Assembly (NCBI GenBank): GCA_022843505.1
Contig: JALHNN010000193.1
Span: forward strand, 1-5,822
Origin: Sulfuritalea sp.
Lineage (GTDB): Bacteria; Pseudomonadota; Gammaproteobacteria; Burkholderiales; Rhodocyclaceae
Direction of reading: 5' to 3'
DNA length: 5,822 nucleotides
Shown: one piece after another, positions 1-5,785 of the stretch
How positions within the stretch are numbered: the first letter of the stretch is position 1
Layout of the letters: every line of letters starts with the position of its first letter
The notes under the pieces: model-generated
Database searches by the model: none
What the model saw: the letters and a program-made list of their open reading frames with translations, nothing else
Told to the model about the DNA's origin: nothing
Made by a program: the position numbers and the translations under genes

Positions 1-3
1 CAT
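1..3 (-). CDS. Start codon of a further gene, cut by the window edge
   Basis: An ATG on the minus strand occupies the last three bases of the window, 40 bases after the dsrE2 stop. A purine-rich Shine-Dalgarno-like stretch lies just upstream of it. No coding sequence is visible, so the product cannot be named. Its position suggests that the tusA-dsrE2 transcript continues. In sulfur oxidisers, tusA and dsrE2 neighbours are often rhodanese or heterodisulfide-reductase-like (sHdr) genes, but nothing here selects either. The call rests only on the ATG, its ribosome binding site and the same-strand context. Confidence 0.5.
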
Positions 4-11
4 CGTCTCTT

Positions 12-16
12 CTCCC
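12..16 (-). promoter_or_regulatory. Ribosome binding site of the truncated downstream gene
   Basis: The minus strand reads GGGAG followed by 8 bases and then ATG, inside a longer purine run (positions 6-19). This is among the stronger Shine-Dalgarno matches in the window and is the main reason to believe a real gene begins at position 3. Confidence 0.5.
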
Positions 17-43
17 TCTGGGTTTTGCTTCGTTATGTATGGA

Positions 44-658
44 CTACATGAACAGCGACACGTCGGCCTTCTGCGCCACCGGCAGGAAGGTCGCGGCGCC
101 GGCGTAATCGACGCCGGAAATGAAGTCGTCGTGGCTGAAGCCGAACAGGTCGACCGTCATCTGGCAGGCGATGAACTTGACGTCCGCCTCCTGCGACAGG
201 CCGCGCAACTCCTCGATCGTCGCCACGCCGTTGTTCTTGATGGTCTGCTGCATCAGCACCGTGGCGAGGTTTTCGAAACCCGGCACGCCGGCCTGCACGA
301 TGTTGGGAATATTCCAGTTGATGCCCTTGAACCACTCCGGACCGAAAGGCATTTTCATCGGCATGCCGGGGTTGCCAAGAGGGCTGACCTTGAGGTCGGA
401 GACGTCCTTCTTCAGCAGGTTGAGTCCGTAAAACGTAAAAAAGATCGAGACGTCCCAGCCCAGGGCGGCCGCCGTCGAGCCCAGGATGAAAGGGGGATAG
501 GCCCAGTCCAGGGTGCCGCGCGTGGCGATGATGGCCATCGACGGCGTCCGCGATTCTTCGCGCCGACGCAAGGCTTCTTCGATTTTCTGCGGTAGCAACT
601 CGTCGAGACGACGATTCACCAGCTCGTCGAGATTGGCAATTTCAGGAATGGCGCCCAT
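44..658 (-). CDS. dsrE2: DsrE2-type sulfur-trafficking protein (DsrE/DsrF/DrsH-like family)
   Basis: This 204-residue protein belongs to the DsrE/DsrF/DrsH-like family, whose members bind or relay sulfane sulfur, often with TusA. Residues about 5-38 form a charged, probably helical segment (NLDELVNRRLDELLPQKIEE), possibly an oligomerisation arm. A Rossmann-like DsrE domain follows, starting at MAIIATRGTLDWAYPPF, with a Gly/Ala-rich helix and a hydrophobic FFTFYGLNLL strand. The only cysteine lies in FIACQMTVDLFGF near residue 165. It matches the expected position of the family's conserved sulfur-binding cysteine. Two hydrophobic stretches at about 56-80 could be read as membrane segments, but they fit the core of the fold as well. 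The frame is open from a GTG at 664, but ATG at 658 is preferred because of the ribosome binding site. The gene lies 214 bases after tusA. The family call is firm. Its partner and acceptor are inferred. Confidence 0.88.
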   Translation of the reverse strand: MGAIPEIANLDELVNRRLDELLPQKIEEALRRREESRTPSMAIIATRGTLDWAYPPFILGSTAAALGWDVSIFFTFYGLNLLKKDVSDLKVSPLGNPGMPMKMPFGPEWFKGINWNIPNIVQAGVPGFENLATVLMQQTIKNNGVATIEELRGLSQEADVKFIACQMTVDLFGFSHDDFISGVDYAGAATFLPVAQKADVSLFM

Positions 659-665
659 TTGCACT

Positions 666-669
666 CTCC
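666..669 (-). promoter_or_regulatory. Ribosome binding site that fixes the dsrE2 start at 658
   Basis: GGAG on the minus strand is followed by seven bases (AGTGCAA) and ATG at 658. The upstream GTG at 664 would be only one base from this site, too close to use. The start is therefore ATG 658 and the protein is 204 residues, not 206. Confidence 0.7.
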
Positions 670-687
670 AGTCACATATGACTACGT

Positions 688-761
688 TCGAATAATCTTA
701 TGAATCGCACTGCAGCATCCAGAAAAATAATCTTATGCATGGATTCGGATGGGTTATTCGA
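688..761. repeat. 8-bp inverted repeat bounding an AT-rich block upstream of dsrE2
   Basis: TCGAATAA at 688-695 is the exact reverse complement of TTATTCGA at 754-761. The arms enclose 58 bases. The left arm overlaps the first copy of the 12-bp direct repeat. The block is clearly more AT-rich than the flanking genes. It may be a protein-binding region, a weak long-range hairpin in the dsrE2 leader, or the remnant of a small inserted element. No coding sequence with a ribosome binding site was found inside it. Confidence 0.4.
691..737. repeat. Perfect 12-bp direct repeat in the tusA-dsrE2 spacer
   Basis: AATAATCTTATG occurs at 691-702 and again at 726-737, with start points 35 bases apart. 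Read in the gene direction each copy is CATAAGATTATT, which contains TAAGAT, a partial match to a sigma70 -10 hexamer. No convincing -35 was found at the right distance from either copy. Tandem regulator-binding half sites are one explanation. A duplication is another. Confidence 0.5.
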
Positions 762-832
762 TTACAGCCGCATACGCACTTGGCGTGGCGGCAGGAAGCC
801 GAAGTCCGGGGGAGCGGAATTCGGCCCCTCTC

Positions 833-862
833 GCGCTGGCGAGACCTCGGGCGCGCCAGCGC
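833..862 (-). other. GC-rich hairpin just downstream of tusA (not a canonical terminator)
   Basis: A perfect 9-bp stem, GCGCTGGCG at 833-841 against CGCCAGCGC at 854-862, has a 12-base loop and begins 10 bases beyond the tusA stop. In the transcribed direction it is followed by GAGAGGGG and not by a T run, so it is not a standard intrinsic terminator. It could slow polymerase, protect the tusA 3' end from exonucleases, or be a processing site that makes TusA more abundant than DsrE2. The stem is directly visible. The role is inferred. Confidence 0.5.
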
Positions 863-872
863 TTGTTGGACC

Positions 873-1103
873 TTAGGGCTTGCGCTTGAGGAAGAACTCG
901 AATTCCTTGTCCTTCTCGGCGCTGGCTAGCAGTTCATTGCCGGTCTGCTTGGCGAACGCGGCGAAATCCTTCACCGAACCGGGGTCGGTGGCAACGATGC
1001 GCAGTACCTGGCCCGGCTGCAGCTCAGCCAGGGACTTCTTGGCGCGCAGAATGGGCAAGGGGCAGTTGAGGCCACGGGCATCGAGTTCTTTGTCGAAATT
1101 CAT
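873..1103 (-). CDS. tusA: TusA-family sulfur carrier protein
   Basis: This 76-residue protein has typical TusA length and the signature LDARGLNCPLPILRAKKSL near its N-terminus. Cys14 in the CPLP motif is the residue that carries sulfur as a persulfide in this family. A beta-strand (QVLRIVATD) and a helix (SVKDFAAFAKQTG) follow, giving the expected small two-layer fold. TusA proteins work in the cytoplasm. In enteric bacteria they serve tRNA thiolation. In sulfur oxidisers they pass sulfane sulfur between rhodanese, DsrE-type proteins and the rDsr or sHdr machinery. Placement between soeC and dsrE2 favours the dissimilatory role. The ATG has a strong ribosome binding site, and the 94-base spacer upstream may hold its own promoter. 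Confidence 0.93.
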   Translation of the reverse strand: MNFDKELDARGLNCPLPILRAKKSLAELQPGQVLRIVATDPGSVKDFAAFAKQTGNELLASAEKDKEFEFFLKRKP

Positions 1104-1108
1104 GTCTT

Positions 1109-1115
1109 CTTCCTC
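1109..1115 (-). promoter_or_regulatory. Strong ribosome binding site of tusA
   Basis: GAGGAAG on the minus strand contains AGGA seven bases before the ATG, within a long AG-only run. It confirms the start at 1103 and predicts efficient translation, as expected for an abundant carrier protein. Confidence 0.7.
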
Positions 1116-1123
1116 TCTCTTTT

Positions 1124-1142
1124 ATGGTCAGCAAACGACCAT
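1124..1142. repeat. Inverted repeat in the tusA leader, possible operator
   Basis: ATGGTC at 1124-1129 pairs with GACCAT at 1137-1142 around a 7-base centre (AGCAAAC). It lies between the candidate -10 and the tusA ribosome binding site. A regulator bound there, or an mRNA hairpin, could influence tusA expression. It is not followed by a T run in the gene direction, so it is not a terminator. Confidence 0.4.
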
Positions 1143-1161
1143 TCATCTAGTTAAGTGTTTG

Positions 1162-1190
1162 ATGATATATCCAAAGCCCATTTCCCACAA
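1162..1190 (-). promoter_or_regulatory. Candidate sigma70-type promoter for tusA-dsrE2
   Basis: On the minus strand, TTGTGG (1190-1185) is followed by 17 bases and TATCAT (1167-1162). The -10 matches the consensus at five of six positions and the -35 at three of six, with ideal spacing. The site lies in an AT-rich spacer after the soeC stop and would start transcription about 50 bases before the tusA ATG. This would let tusA-dsrE2 be expressed apart from soeABC. It is a motif match only. Confidence 0.4.
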
Positions 1191-1197
1191 CAGGAAA

Positions 1198-2175
1198 TCA
1201 AGCGATTGATTGATAATATAAATTCTGCGGATGGTTGGCTTGTGCAAAGAAGAACCAGCGTTCGGCCAGCAGCCCGAGGTACTGGATGGCAAATGCCGCG
1301 GCTAGAAGCATCGCCCCCCCTTCCATGCCCCGAAGCAGCAGGGGTAACGGAAGCAGAAATACCCCCAGCAGAAATCCCCACTTCACGGCGCGCAGGACGG
1401 CCACTGTCTGTCCGTGGAAGAACTCGCGCGTGTTGAAGCTGCCGCCCATGAAGCCCTGGGTCTTCTGCACGATCTTCGGGTGCTTGACGCCGATGGCCGT
1501 GCGCAGGGTTGATTTGGGCTTGAGCCGCGCATTGCGGAACAGTGACGCGAGACGCGAAACCAGCCCGAGCAGGGTGATGATCACCGCCCAGCCGGCGAGA
1601 AAGCCGACCAGTTCCGGGGCGGTTTGCGTCGCGAAGGCAGCCGCCAGCGAGAACCCGGAAGCCCCACCGAGGAGGATGTAGTTCGCCACCGTCAGCGGCG
1701 AATGCCACTCGGCAAGGAACTTCAGGCAGGCGTAAATCATCGCGGTAGAGACAAACAGGGCGAACGCCAGCAGCGTACCCGCAACGCCGAGGATGGCCGT
1801 CGGGTCGACGGGCAGCCCGCCCGGCAGGGTCAGCAGCACCGGATGCCAGTTGAGCCAATGTGCCAGGCCATAGAGGAAGACCACGCCCATGAATGCCGGC
1901 AATACGATGACCTCGCGCGACAGCCAGGACGTGCGCCATTGGCTCGCGGCGCGCCATGCGCGTTCGGGATGGCCGAGGTGGAAGAACGACGCTCCGAGGC
2001 CCGCCGCCAGAAGCAGCAGCGCGAGCAAGCTGCCCTGGCCATAGAAGGCGTGTGCATCCGGCTGCGGCAGCAGCTTGAACGCCGCATAGGACTGCGCCGT
2101 AAACAGCGCCAGGAACAAGCCCTGGGCGGCGCCGATGAGGGTGGTCAGGAAAATGACGGAAAACGCCGGATGCAT
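1198..2175 (-). CDS. soeC: SoeC, membrane anchor of sulfite:quinone oxidoreductase (DmsC family)
   Basis: This 325-residue integral membrane protein of the DmsC/NrfD-like group anchors SoeAB and passes electrons to quinone. Eight hydrophobic helices can be placed at about 6-28, 48-67, 87-106, 126-150, 162-182, 186-208, 262-282 and 286-305. Conserved-looking loop motifs are FHLGHPERAWRA (65-76), SWLSREV (83-89), LAEWHSPLT (154-162) and GGSFNTREFFHG (244-255), then LAERWFFFAQANHPQNLYYQ near the C-terminus. The opening MHPAFSVIFLTTLIG is typical of this anchor type, and the length is normal. It starts 8 bases after soeB. The last eight or so codons turn strongly AT-rich (NLYYQSIA, using TTA, TAT and CAA), unlike the rest of the gene. 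The family call is firm. Soe over other Dms-like anchors follows from SoeA and SoeB. Confidence 0.9.
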   Translation of the reverse strand: MHPAFSVIFLTTLIGAAQGLFLALFTAQSYAAFKLLPQPDAHAFYGQGSLLALLLLAAGLGASFFHLGHPERAWRAASQWRTSWLSREVIVLPAFMGVVFLYGLAHWLNWHPVLLTLPGGLPVDPTAILGVAGTLLAFALFVSTAMIYACLKFLAEWHSPLTVANYILLGGASGFSLAAAFATQTAPELVGFLAGWAVIITLLGLVSRLASLFRNARLKPKSTLRTAIGVKHPKIVQKTQGFMGGSFNTREFFHGQTVAVLRAVKWGFLLGVFLLPLPLLLRGMEGGAMLLAAAFAIQYLGLLAERWFFFAQANHPQNLYYQSIA

Positions 2176-2181
2176 TGATGG

Positions 2182-2185
2182 TCCT
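2182..2185 (-). promoter_or_regulatory. Ribosome binding site of soeC overlapping the soeB stop
   Basis: The minus strand reads TAGGA, in which the TAG is the soeB stop codon and AGGA is the binding site, followed by six bases and the soeC ATG at 2175. This supports the soeC start and suggests that ribosomes ending soeB reinitiate on soeC. Confidence 0.65.
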
Positions 2186-2915
2186 ACCAGGTGGTGACGT
2201 CGTCGAGCGTCGGCTCGCTCATGGCCGGCTTGGGCAGTTGGCGATCGACCTTGAGCGGATTGTCGGCGCGTTCGAGCTCATCTTCGTGGATCTTGATGTG
2301 CGTCTTGCGCCGCGGCAGGTAGTGGTTGGCCGGATGGGTGCCCCACTCGGGCATCAGGGCGTAGCCGCCGCTTTCCCGGATCGCAATGGAAACCGCCGAC
2401 TCCGGGTCGTGGATGTCACCGTACAGGCGCGCCGAGGTCGGACAGGCCTTGACGCAGGCCGGCTTGCGATCGGCTTCCACCATCGTCATGTCGTAGATGC
2501 GGTCGACGCAGAGCGTGCACTTCTTCATGACCTGTTGCTGCTCGTCGAGTTCGCGCGCACCGTAGGGGCAGGCCCAGGAGCAGTACTTGCAGCCGATGCA
2601 CTTGTCGTAATCGACGAGGACGATGCCGTCTTCCTTGCGCTTGTAGGAGGCTCCGGTCGGGCACACCGGAACGCAGGGCGGCTCCTCGCAATGCAGGCAG
2701 GACTTCGGGAAATGCACGGTCTCGGTATTGGGGAACTCGCCGACCTCGAAGGTCTGCACGCGATTGAAGAAGGTTCCGGTCGGGTCGGCGCCATAGGGAT
2801 TTTGGTCCCCCATCGGCCCGGCGGCTCCGGCGGTATTCCATTCCTTGCACGAAGTCACGCAGGCCTGGCAGCCGACGCAGACGTTGAGGTCGATGACCAG
2901 GGCCAGTTGCGTCAT
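2184..2915 (-). CDS. soeB: SoeB, iron-sulfur electron-transfer subunit with four [4Fe-4S] clusters
   Basis: This 243-residue ferredoxin-type subunit of the DmsB/PsrB class carries electrons from the molybdenum subunit to the membrane anchor. Sixteen cysteines form four cluster sets: C13, C16, C19, C23; C73, C76, C81, C85; C106, C109, C112, C116; and C133, C136, C154, C158. Clusters share ligands between sets in this fold. Motifs include CVGCQACVTSCKEWN, CLHCEEPPCVPVCPTGA and CIGCKYCSWACPYGAREL. The insert GADPTGTFFNRVQTFEVGEF and the tail MPEWGTHPANHYLPRRK fit what I recall of SoeB-like proteins. There is no signal peptide, so it is cytoplasmic. The ATG overlaps the soeA stop as ATGA. Only a weak GGGA lies 10 bases upstream, so translation probably depends on coupling to soeA. 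Confidence 0.93.
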   Translation of the reverse strand: MTQLALVIDLNVCVGCQACVTSCKEWNTAGAAGPMGDQNPYGADPTGTFFNRVQTFEVGEFPNTETVHFPKSCLHCEEPPCVPVCPTGASYKRKEDGIVLVDYDKCIGCKYCSWACPYGARELDEQQQVMKKCTLCVDRIYDMTMVEADRKPACVKACPTSARLYGDIHDPESAVSIAIRESGGYALMPEWGTHPANHYLPRRKTHIKIHEDELERADNPLKVDRQLPKPAMSEPTLDDVTTW

Positions 2916-5785
2916 TTCGGCTTGATCCCGAGGTAGGCCAGGATGCTGGCGCGTGTCTTCATGCCCGGATAGGGCCTCATGGTTTCGAACTGCGGCGAAG
3001 TCACCGCCGTCTCGCCAGCGCCGACTTTATAAATCCTGACCCGGACGTCGTACCAGGCGGCCTGCCCGGTGATCGGATCGGAATTGGAAATGCGCTCAGT
3101 GCCAGACGGCAGTTCCTCCGAGATCAGGTGGTTGAGCAGGAAGCCCTTCTGCGACTCGTTGGCGTCGGGCGTCAGGTTCCAGGCCCCGGCCGCCTTGCCG
3201 ATCGCGTTCCAGGTCCACACGGTGCCCGGCTCCACCGCCTCGGAATGGCGCGCCATGCACTTGACCCTGCCCCACTGAGATTCGACCCAGATCCAGTCGC
3301 CGTCTTCGATACCCTGCTGGCGCGCGGTCAGCGCATTCACGTACAGGTAATTGTGGGTATGGATCTGGCGCAGCCACGCGTTCTGCGAATCCCAGGAGTG
3401 GTACATCGCCATCGGCCGCTGCGTCACCGCGGCCAGCGGATACATGTGCTTGTCCGTGACCTGGGCTTCGAGCGGATCGTAGTAGAACGGCAGCGGATCG
3501 AAATAGGTCTCGACGCGCTTCCTGAGCTGCTCCGGCGGCTTGCGACTCAGTCCCTTGCCCTGGGCGGCGGCGCGGAAGCGTTGCAGTACCTCGGAATACA
3601 GGTGGATCAGGATAGGCTCGGCGTAGCGCGTGATGCGATTGCGCTGCGACCATTCGAGGTAGCCCTTGTTCCAGTTGCGCATGTACTGGTAGGACTTTGG
3701 CAGTTCGTAATGGAAGACGCAGTTGTTTTTCTTGTACATCTCCCACTGGTTCGGGTTCGGTTCGCCGCGTAGCGACTTCTCGCCGCCCTTGCCGCGCCAC
3801 CCGGCGAGAAAGCCAATTCCCGAGCCCGGCTCGGACTCCCAGTTCACGATGAAGTCAGGATAGTCGCGGAACTTGCGTTCGCCCTCCCTGGTGACGAAGG
3901 CGGGCAATTTCAGCCGCGAGCCAAGCTCGATCAACACTTCCTGGAAAGGCCTGCAGTCGCCGGAGACCGGCACCACCGGCACCCGCACCGAATCCACCGG
4001 GCCGTCGAACTCGGAAATCGGCCGGTCGAGCATGGACATCACGTCGTGGCGCTCGAGGTAGGTGGTATCGGGCAGGATCAGGTCGGCGAAGGCTGTCATC
4101 TCCGACTGGAAAGCATCGCAGACGACGAGGAAGGGAATCTTGTACTCGCCGGACTCATCCTTGTCGTTCAGCATCTTCCTCACCTCGACCGCATTCATGG
4201 TCGAGTTCCAGGCCATGTTGGCCATGAAGATCAGCAGCGTGTCGATGCGGTAGGGGTCGCCGCGCCAGGCATTGGTGATGGCATTGTGCATCAGGCCGTG
4301 CACCGACAGCGGATATTCCCAGGAGAAGGCCTTGTCGATGCGCACCGGGCTGCCGTCGTCATTGACGAAGAGGTCGTCCGGGTCCGAGGGCCAGCCCAGC
4401 GCCATGCCGTCGAGCGGACGGTTGGGCTGCACCGCGCGCGGGTCGTTGGGCGTGCGCGCGCAGGGCGGTATCGGGCGCGGGAAAGGTGCTTTGTGGCGGA
4501 AGCCGCCCGGTCGGTCGATGGTTCCCAGGAGCGACATCAGGATGGACATCGCGCGTATGGTCTGGAAGCCATTGCTGTGCGCCGCCAGGCCGCGCATGGC
4601 GTGAAAGGCCACCGGGTTGCCGGTGACCGTGTCGTGTTCCTTGCCCCAGGAGTCCGTCCAGGCGATCGGCAGCTCGATCTTCTGGTCGCGCGCCACCACG
4701 CCCATTTCGTGGGCAAGCCGGCGAATGCTCTCGGCCGGGATGCCCGTGATCTGGCTGGCCCACTCGGGTGTGTAGTCGGCGACACGCTCCTTGAGCAACT
4801 GGAAGGCCGGCTTCACCGGCGTGCCGTCGGGCAGCGTGAAGTCGCCGAGCAGGAAGGGATCGGCGCCCGGCTTGTGCGTCACCACGGCGCGGTTGGTCGT
4901 GCGGTCCCACCACAGCTTGTCCTGCGGCTCATAACAGGCTTCCTCGGTCGGCACCTCTGTGCGCACAAAGAAGCCGAACTCGTCGTTCGTCTCATCGACG
5001 TTGATCAGTTGCCCGGCGTTACTGTACTGGACCAGGAACTCGCGGTCGTAAAGTCCGGTGGCAATGATCTCGTGGATGATGGCCAGCAGCAGCGCGCCGT
5101 CGGTACCTGGACGGATCGGCACCCACTCGTCGGCGATCGCCGAGTATCCGGTGCGCACCGGGTTGATCGAGATGAAGCGGCCGCCGTCGCGCTTGAACTT
5201 GGAAATCGCGATCTTCAGCGGGTTGGAATGGTGGTCCTCCGCGGTGCCGATCATGACGAACAGCTTGGCGCGATCGAGGTCCGGCCCGCCGAATTCCCAG
5301 AACGAACCACCGATGGTATAGATCATGCCGGCGGCCATGTTGACCGAGCAGAAGCCGCCGTGCGCCGCGTAGTTGGGTGTGCCGAACTGGCGCGCGAACA
5401 TGCCGGTCAGGGCCTGCATCTGGTCGCGCCCGGTGAATAGCGCGAACTTCTTCGGATCGGTCGCTCGAATCTTCCCCAGGCGCTCGGCGAGGGTACTGAG
5501 CGCCTCCTCCCACTCGATTTCCTCGAACTCGCCGGCGCCGCGTTCGGCACCGGCCTTGCGCTTGAGCGGCTTCAAGAGGCGCGCCGGCGAATACTGCTTC
5601 ATGATCCCGGAGGATCCCTTGGCGCAGATCACGCCCTTGTTCAGCGGATGGTCGGGGTTGCCGTCGATGTAACGCACCTGACCGTCGCGCAGATGCACGC
5701 GGATGCCGCAACGGCAGGCGCACATGTAGCAGGTCGTGGTCTTGATTTCCTGAACCGGCGGAATTGATGTCTGGGCTGTTGGCAT
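2912..5785 (-). CDS. soeA: SoeA, molybdopterin catalytic subunit of sulfite:quinone oxidoreductase
   Basis: This 957-residue enzyme belongs to the DMSO reductase superfamily (Mo-bisPGD). It is predicted to oxidise cytoplasmic sulfite to sulfate and pass electrons through SoeB and SoeC to quinone. The N-terminal [4Fe-4S] site is C19, C22, C26 and C54 in CYMCACRCG and GVICAKG, with Lys56 after the last cysteine. The molybdopterin core covers about 70-640. Cys146 in HGGFCSVNMAAG is the likely molybdenum ligand. Cofactor-binding features include GTAEDHHSNPLK, INPVRTGYSAIADEW and RPGTDGALLLAIIHEI. The dinucleotide-binding domain covers about 785-925, with VNALTARQQGIEDGDWIWVE. There is no twin-arginine leader, as expected for a cytoplasmic enzyme and unlike DmsA, PsrA or PhsA. 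Starting at 5785 puts the iron-sulfur motif at the usual distance from the N-terminus. The frame is open to the window edge, but no earlier start occurs. Reaction direction is inferred from family resemblance and the tusA-dsrE2 context. A reductase role is possible but less likely. Confidence 0.9.
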   Translation of the reverse strand: MPTAQTSIPPVQEIKTTTCYMCACRCGIRVHLRDGQVRYIDGNPDHPLNKGVICAKGSSGIMKQYSPARLLKPLKRKAGAERGAGEFEEIEWEEALSTLAERLGKIRATDPKKFALFTGRDQMQALTGMFARQFGTPNYAAHGGFCSVNMAAGMIYTIGGSFWEFGGPDLDRAKLFVMIGTAEDHHSNPLKIAISKFKRDGGRFISINPVRTGYSAIADEWVPIRPGTDGALLLAIIHEIIATGLYDREFLVQYSNAGQLINVDETNDEFGFFVRTEVPTEEACYEPQDKLWWDRTTNRAVVTHKPGADPFLLGDFTLPDGTPVKPAFQLLKERVADYTPEWASQITGIPAESIRRLAHEMGVVARDQKIELPIAWTDSWGKEHDTVTGNPVAFHAMRGLAAHSNGFQTIRAMSILMSLLGTIDRPGGFRHKAPFPRPIPPCARTPNDPRAVQPNRPLDGMALGWPSDPDDLFVNDDGSPVRIDKAFSWEYPLSVHGLMHNAITNAWRGDPYRIDTLLIFMANMAWNSTMNAVEVRKMLNDKDESGEYKIPFLVVCDAFQSEMTAFADLILPDTTYLERHDVMSMLDRPISEFDGPVDSVRVPVVPVSGDCRPFQEVLIELGSRLKLPAFVTREGERKFRDYPDFIVNWESEPGSGIGFLAGWRGKGGEKSLRGEPNPNQWEMYKKNNCVFHYELPKSYQYMRNWNKGYLEWSQRNRITRYAEPILIHLYSEVLQRFRAAAQGKGLSRKPPEQLRKRVETYFDPLPFYYDPLEAQVTDKHMYPLAAVTQRPMAMYHSWDSQNAWLRQIHTHNYLYVNALTARQQGIEDGDWIWVESQWGRVKCMARHSEAVEPGTVWTWNAIGKAAGAWNLTPDANESQKGFLLNHLISEELPSGTERISNSDPITGQAAWYDVRVRIYKVGAGETAVTSPQFETMRPYPGMKTRASILAYLGIKPK

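Noticed and set aside
35..595. Plus-strand open frame of 186 codons opposite dsrE2
   Set aside because: It is arginine- and histidine-rich shadow translation. The opposite strand has a recognisable DsrE-family protein.
662..664. GTG as the dsrE2 start
   Set aside because: The GGAG site is only one base away from it, whereas ATG at 658 has a proper seven-base spacing.
672..740. Minus-strand 22-codon open frame in the tusA-dsrE2 spacer (MHKIIFLDAAVRFIRLFERS...)
   Set aside because: There is no Shine-Dalgarno site before its ATG, and part of its sequence comes from the 12-bp direct repeat. A leader peptide cannot be excluded but is unsupported.
1196..1211. AATCAA/TTGATT palindrome over the soeC stop as a terminator
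   Set aside because: The stem is six weak pairs with no following T run, so termination is unlikely. It is kept only as part of the AT-rich junction note.
1204..1260. A second promoter inside the soeC 3' end (TATATT-like hexamer)
   Set aside because: A -10-like match exists, but the nearest -35-like hexamer (TTGCAC) is about 21 bases away, too far for a sigma70 promoter.
2175..2936. Plus-strand open frame of 253 codons opposite soeB
   Set aside because: It mirrors soeB, whose 16 cluster cysteines prove the minus-strand frame. No family motif or convincing ribosome binding site is seen.
4046..5440. Long plus-strand open frame of 464 codons opposite soeA
   Set aside because: It is a shadow of GC-rich codon use in soeA. 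The translation is low-complexity (rich in R, H, G, V and A) with no recognisable domain, and it lies wholly opposite a strongly conserved gene.
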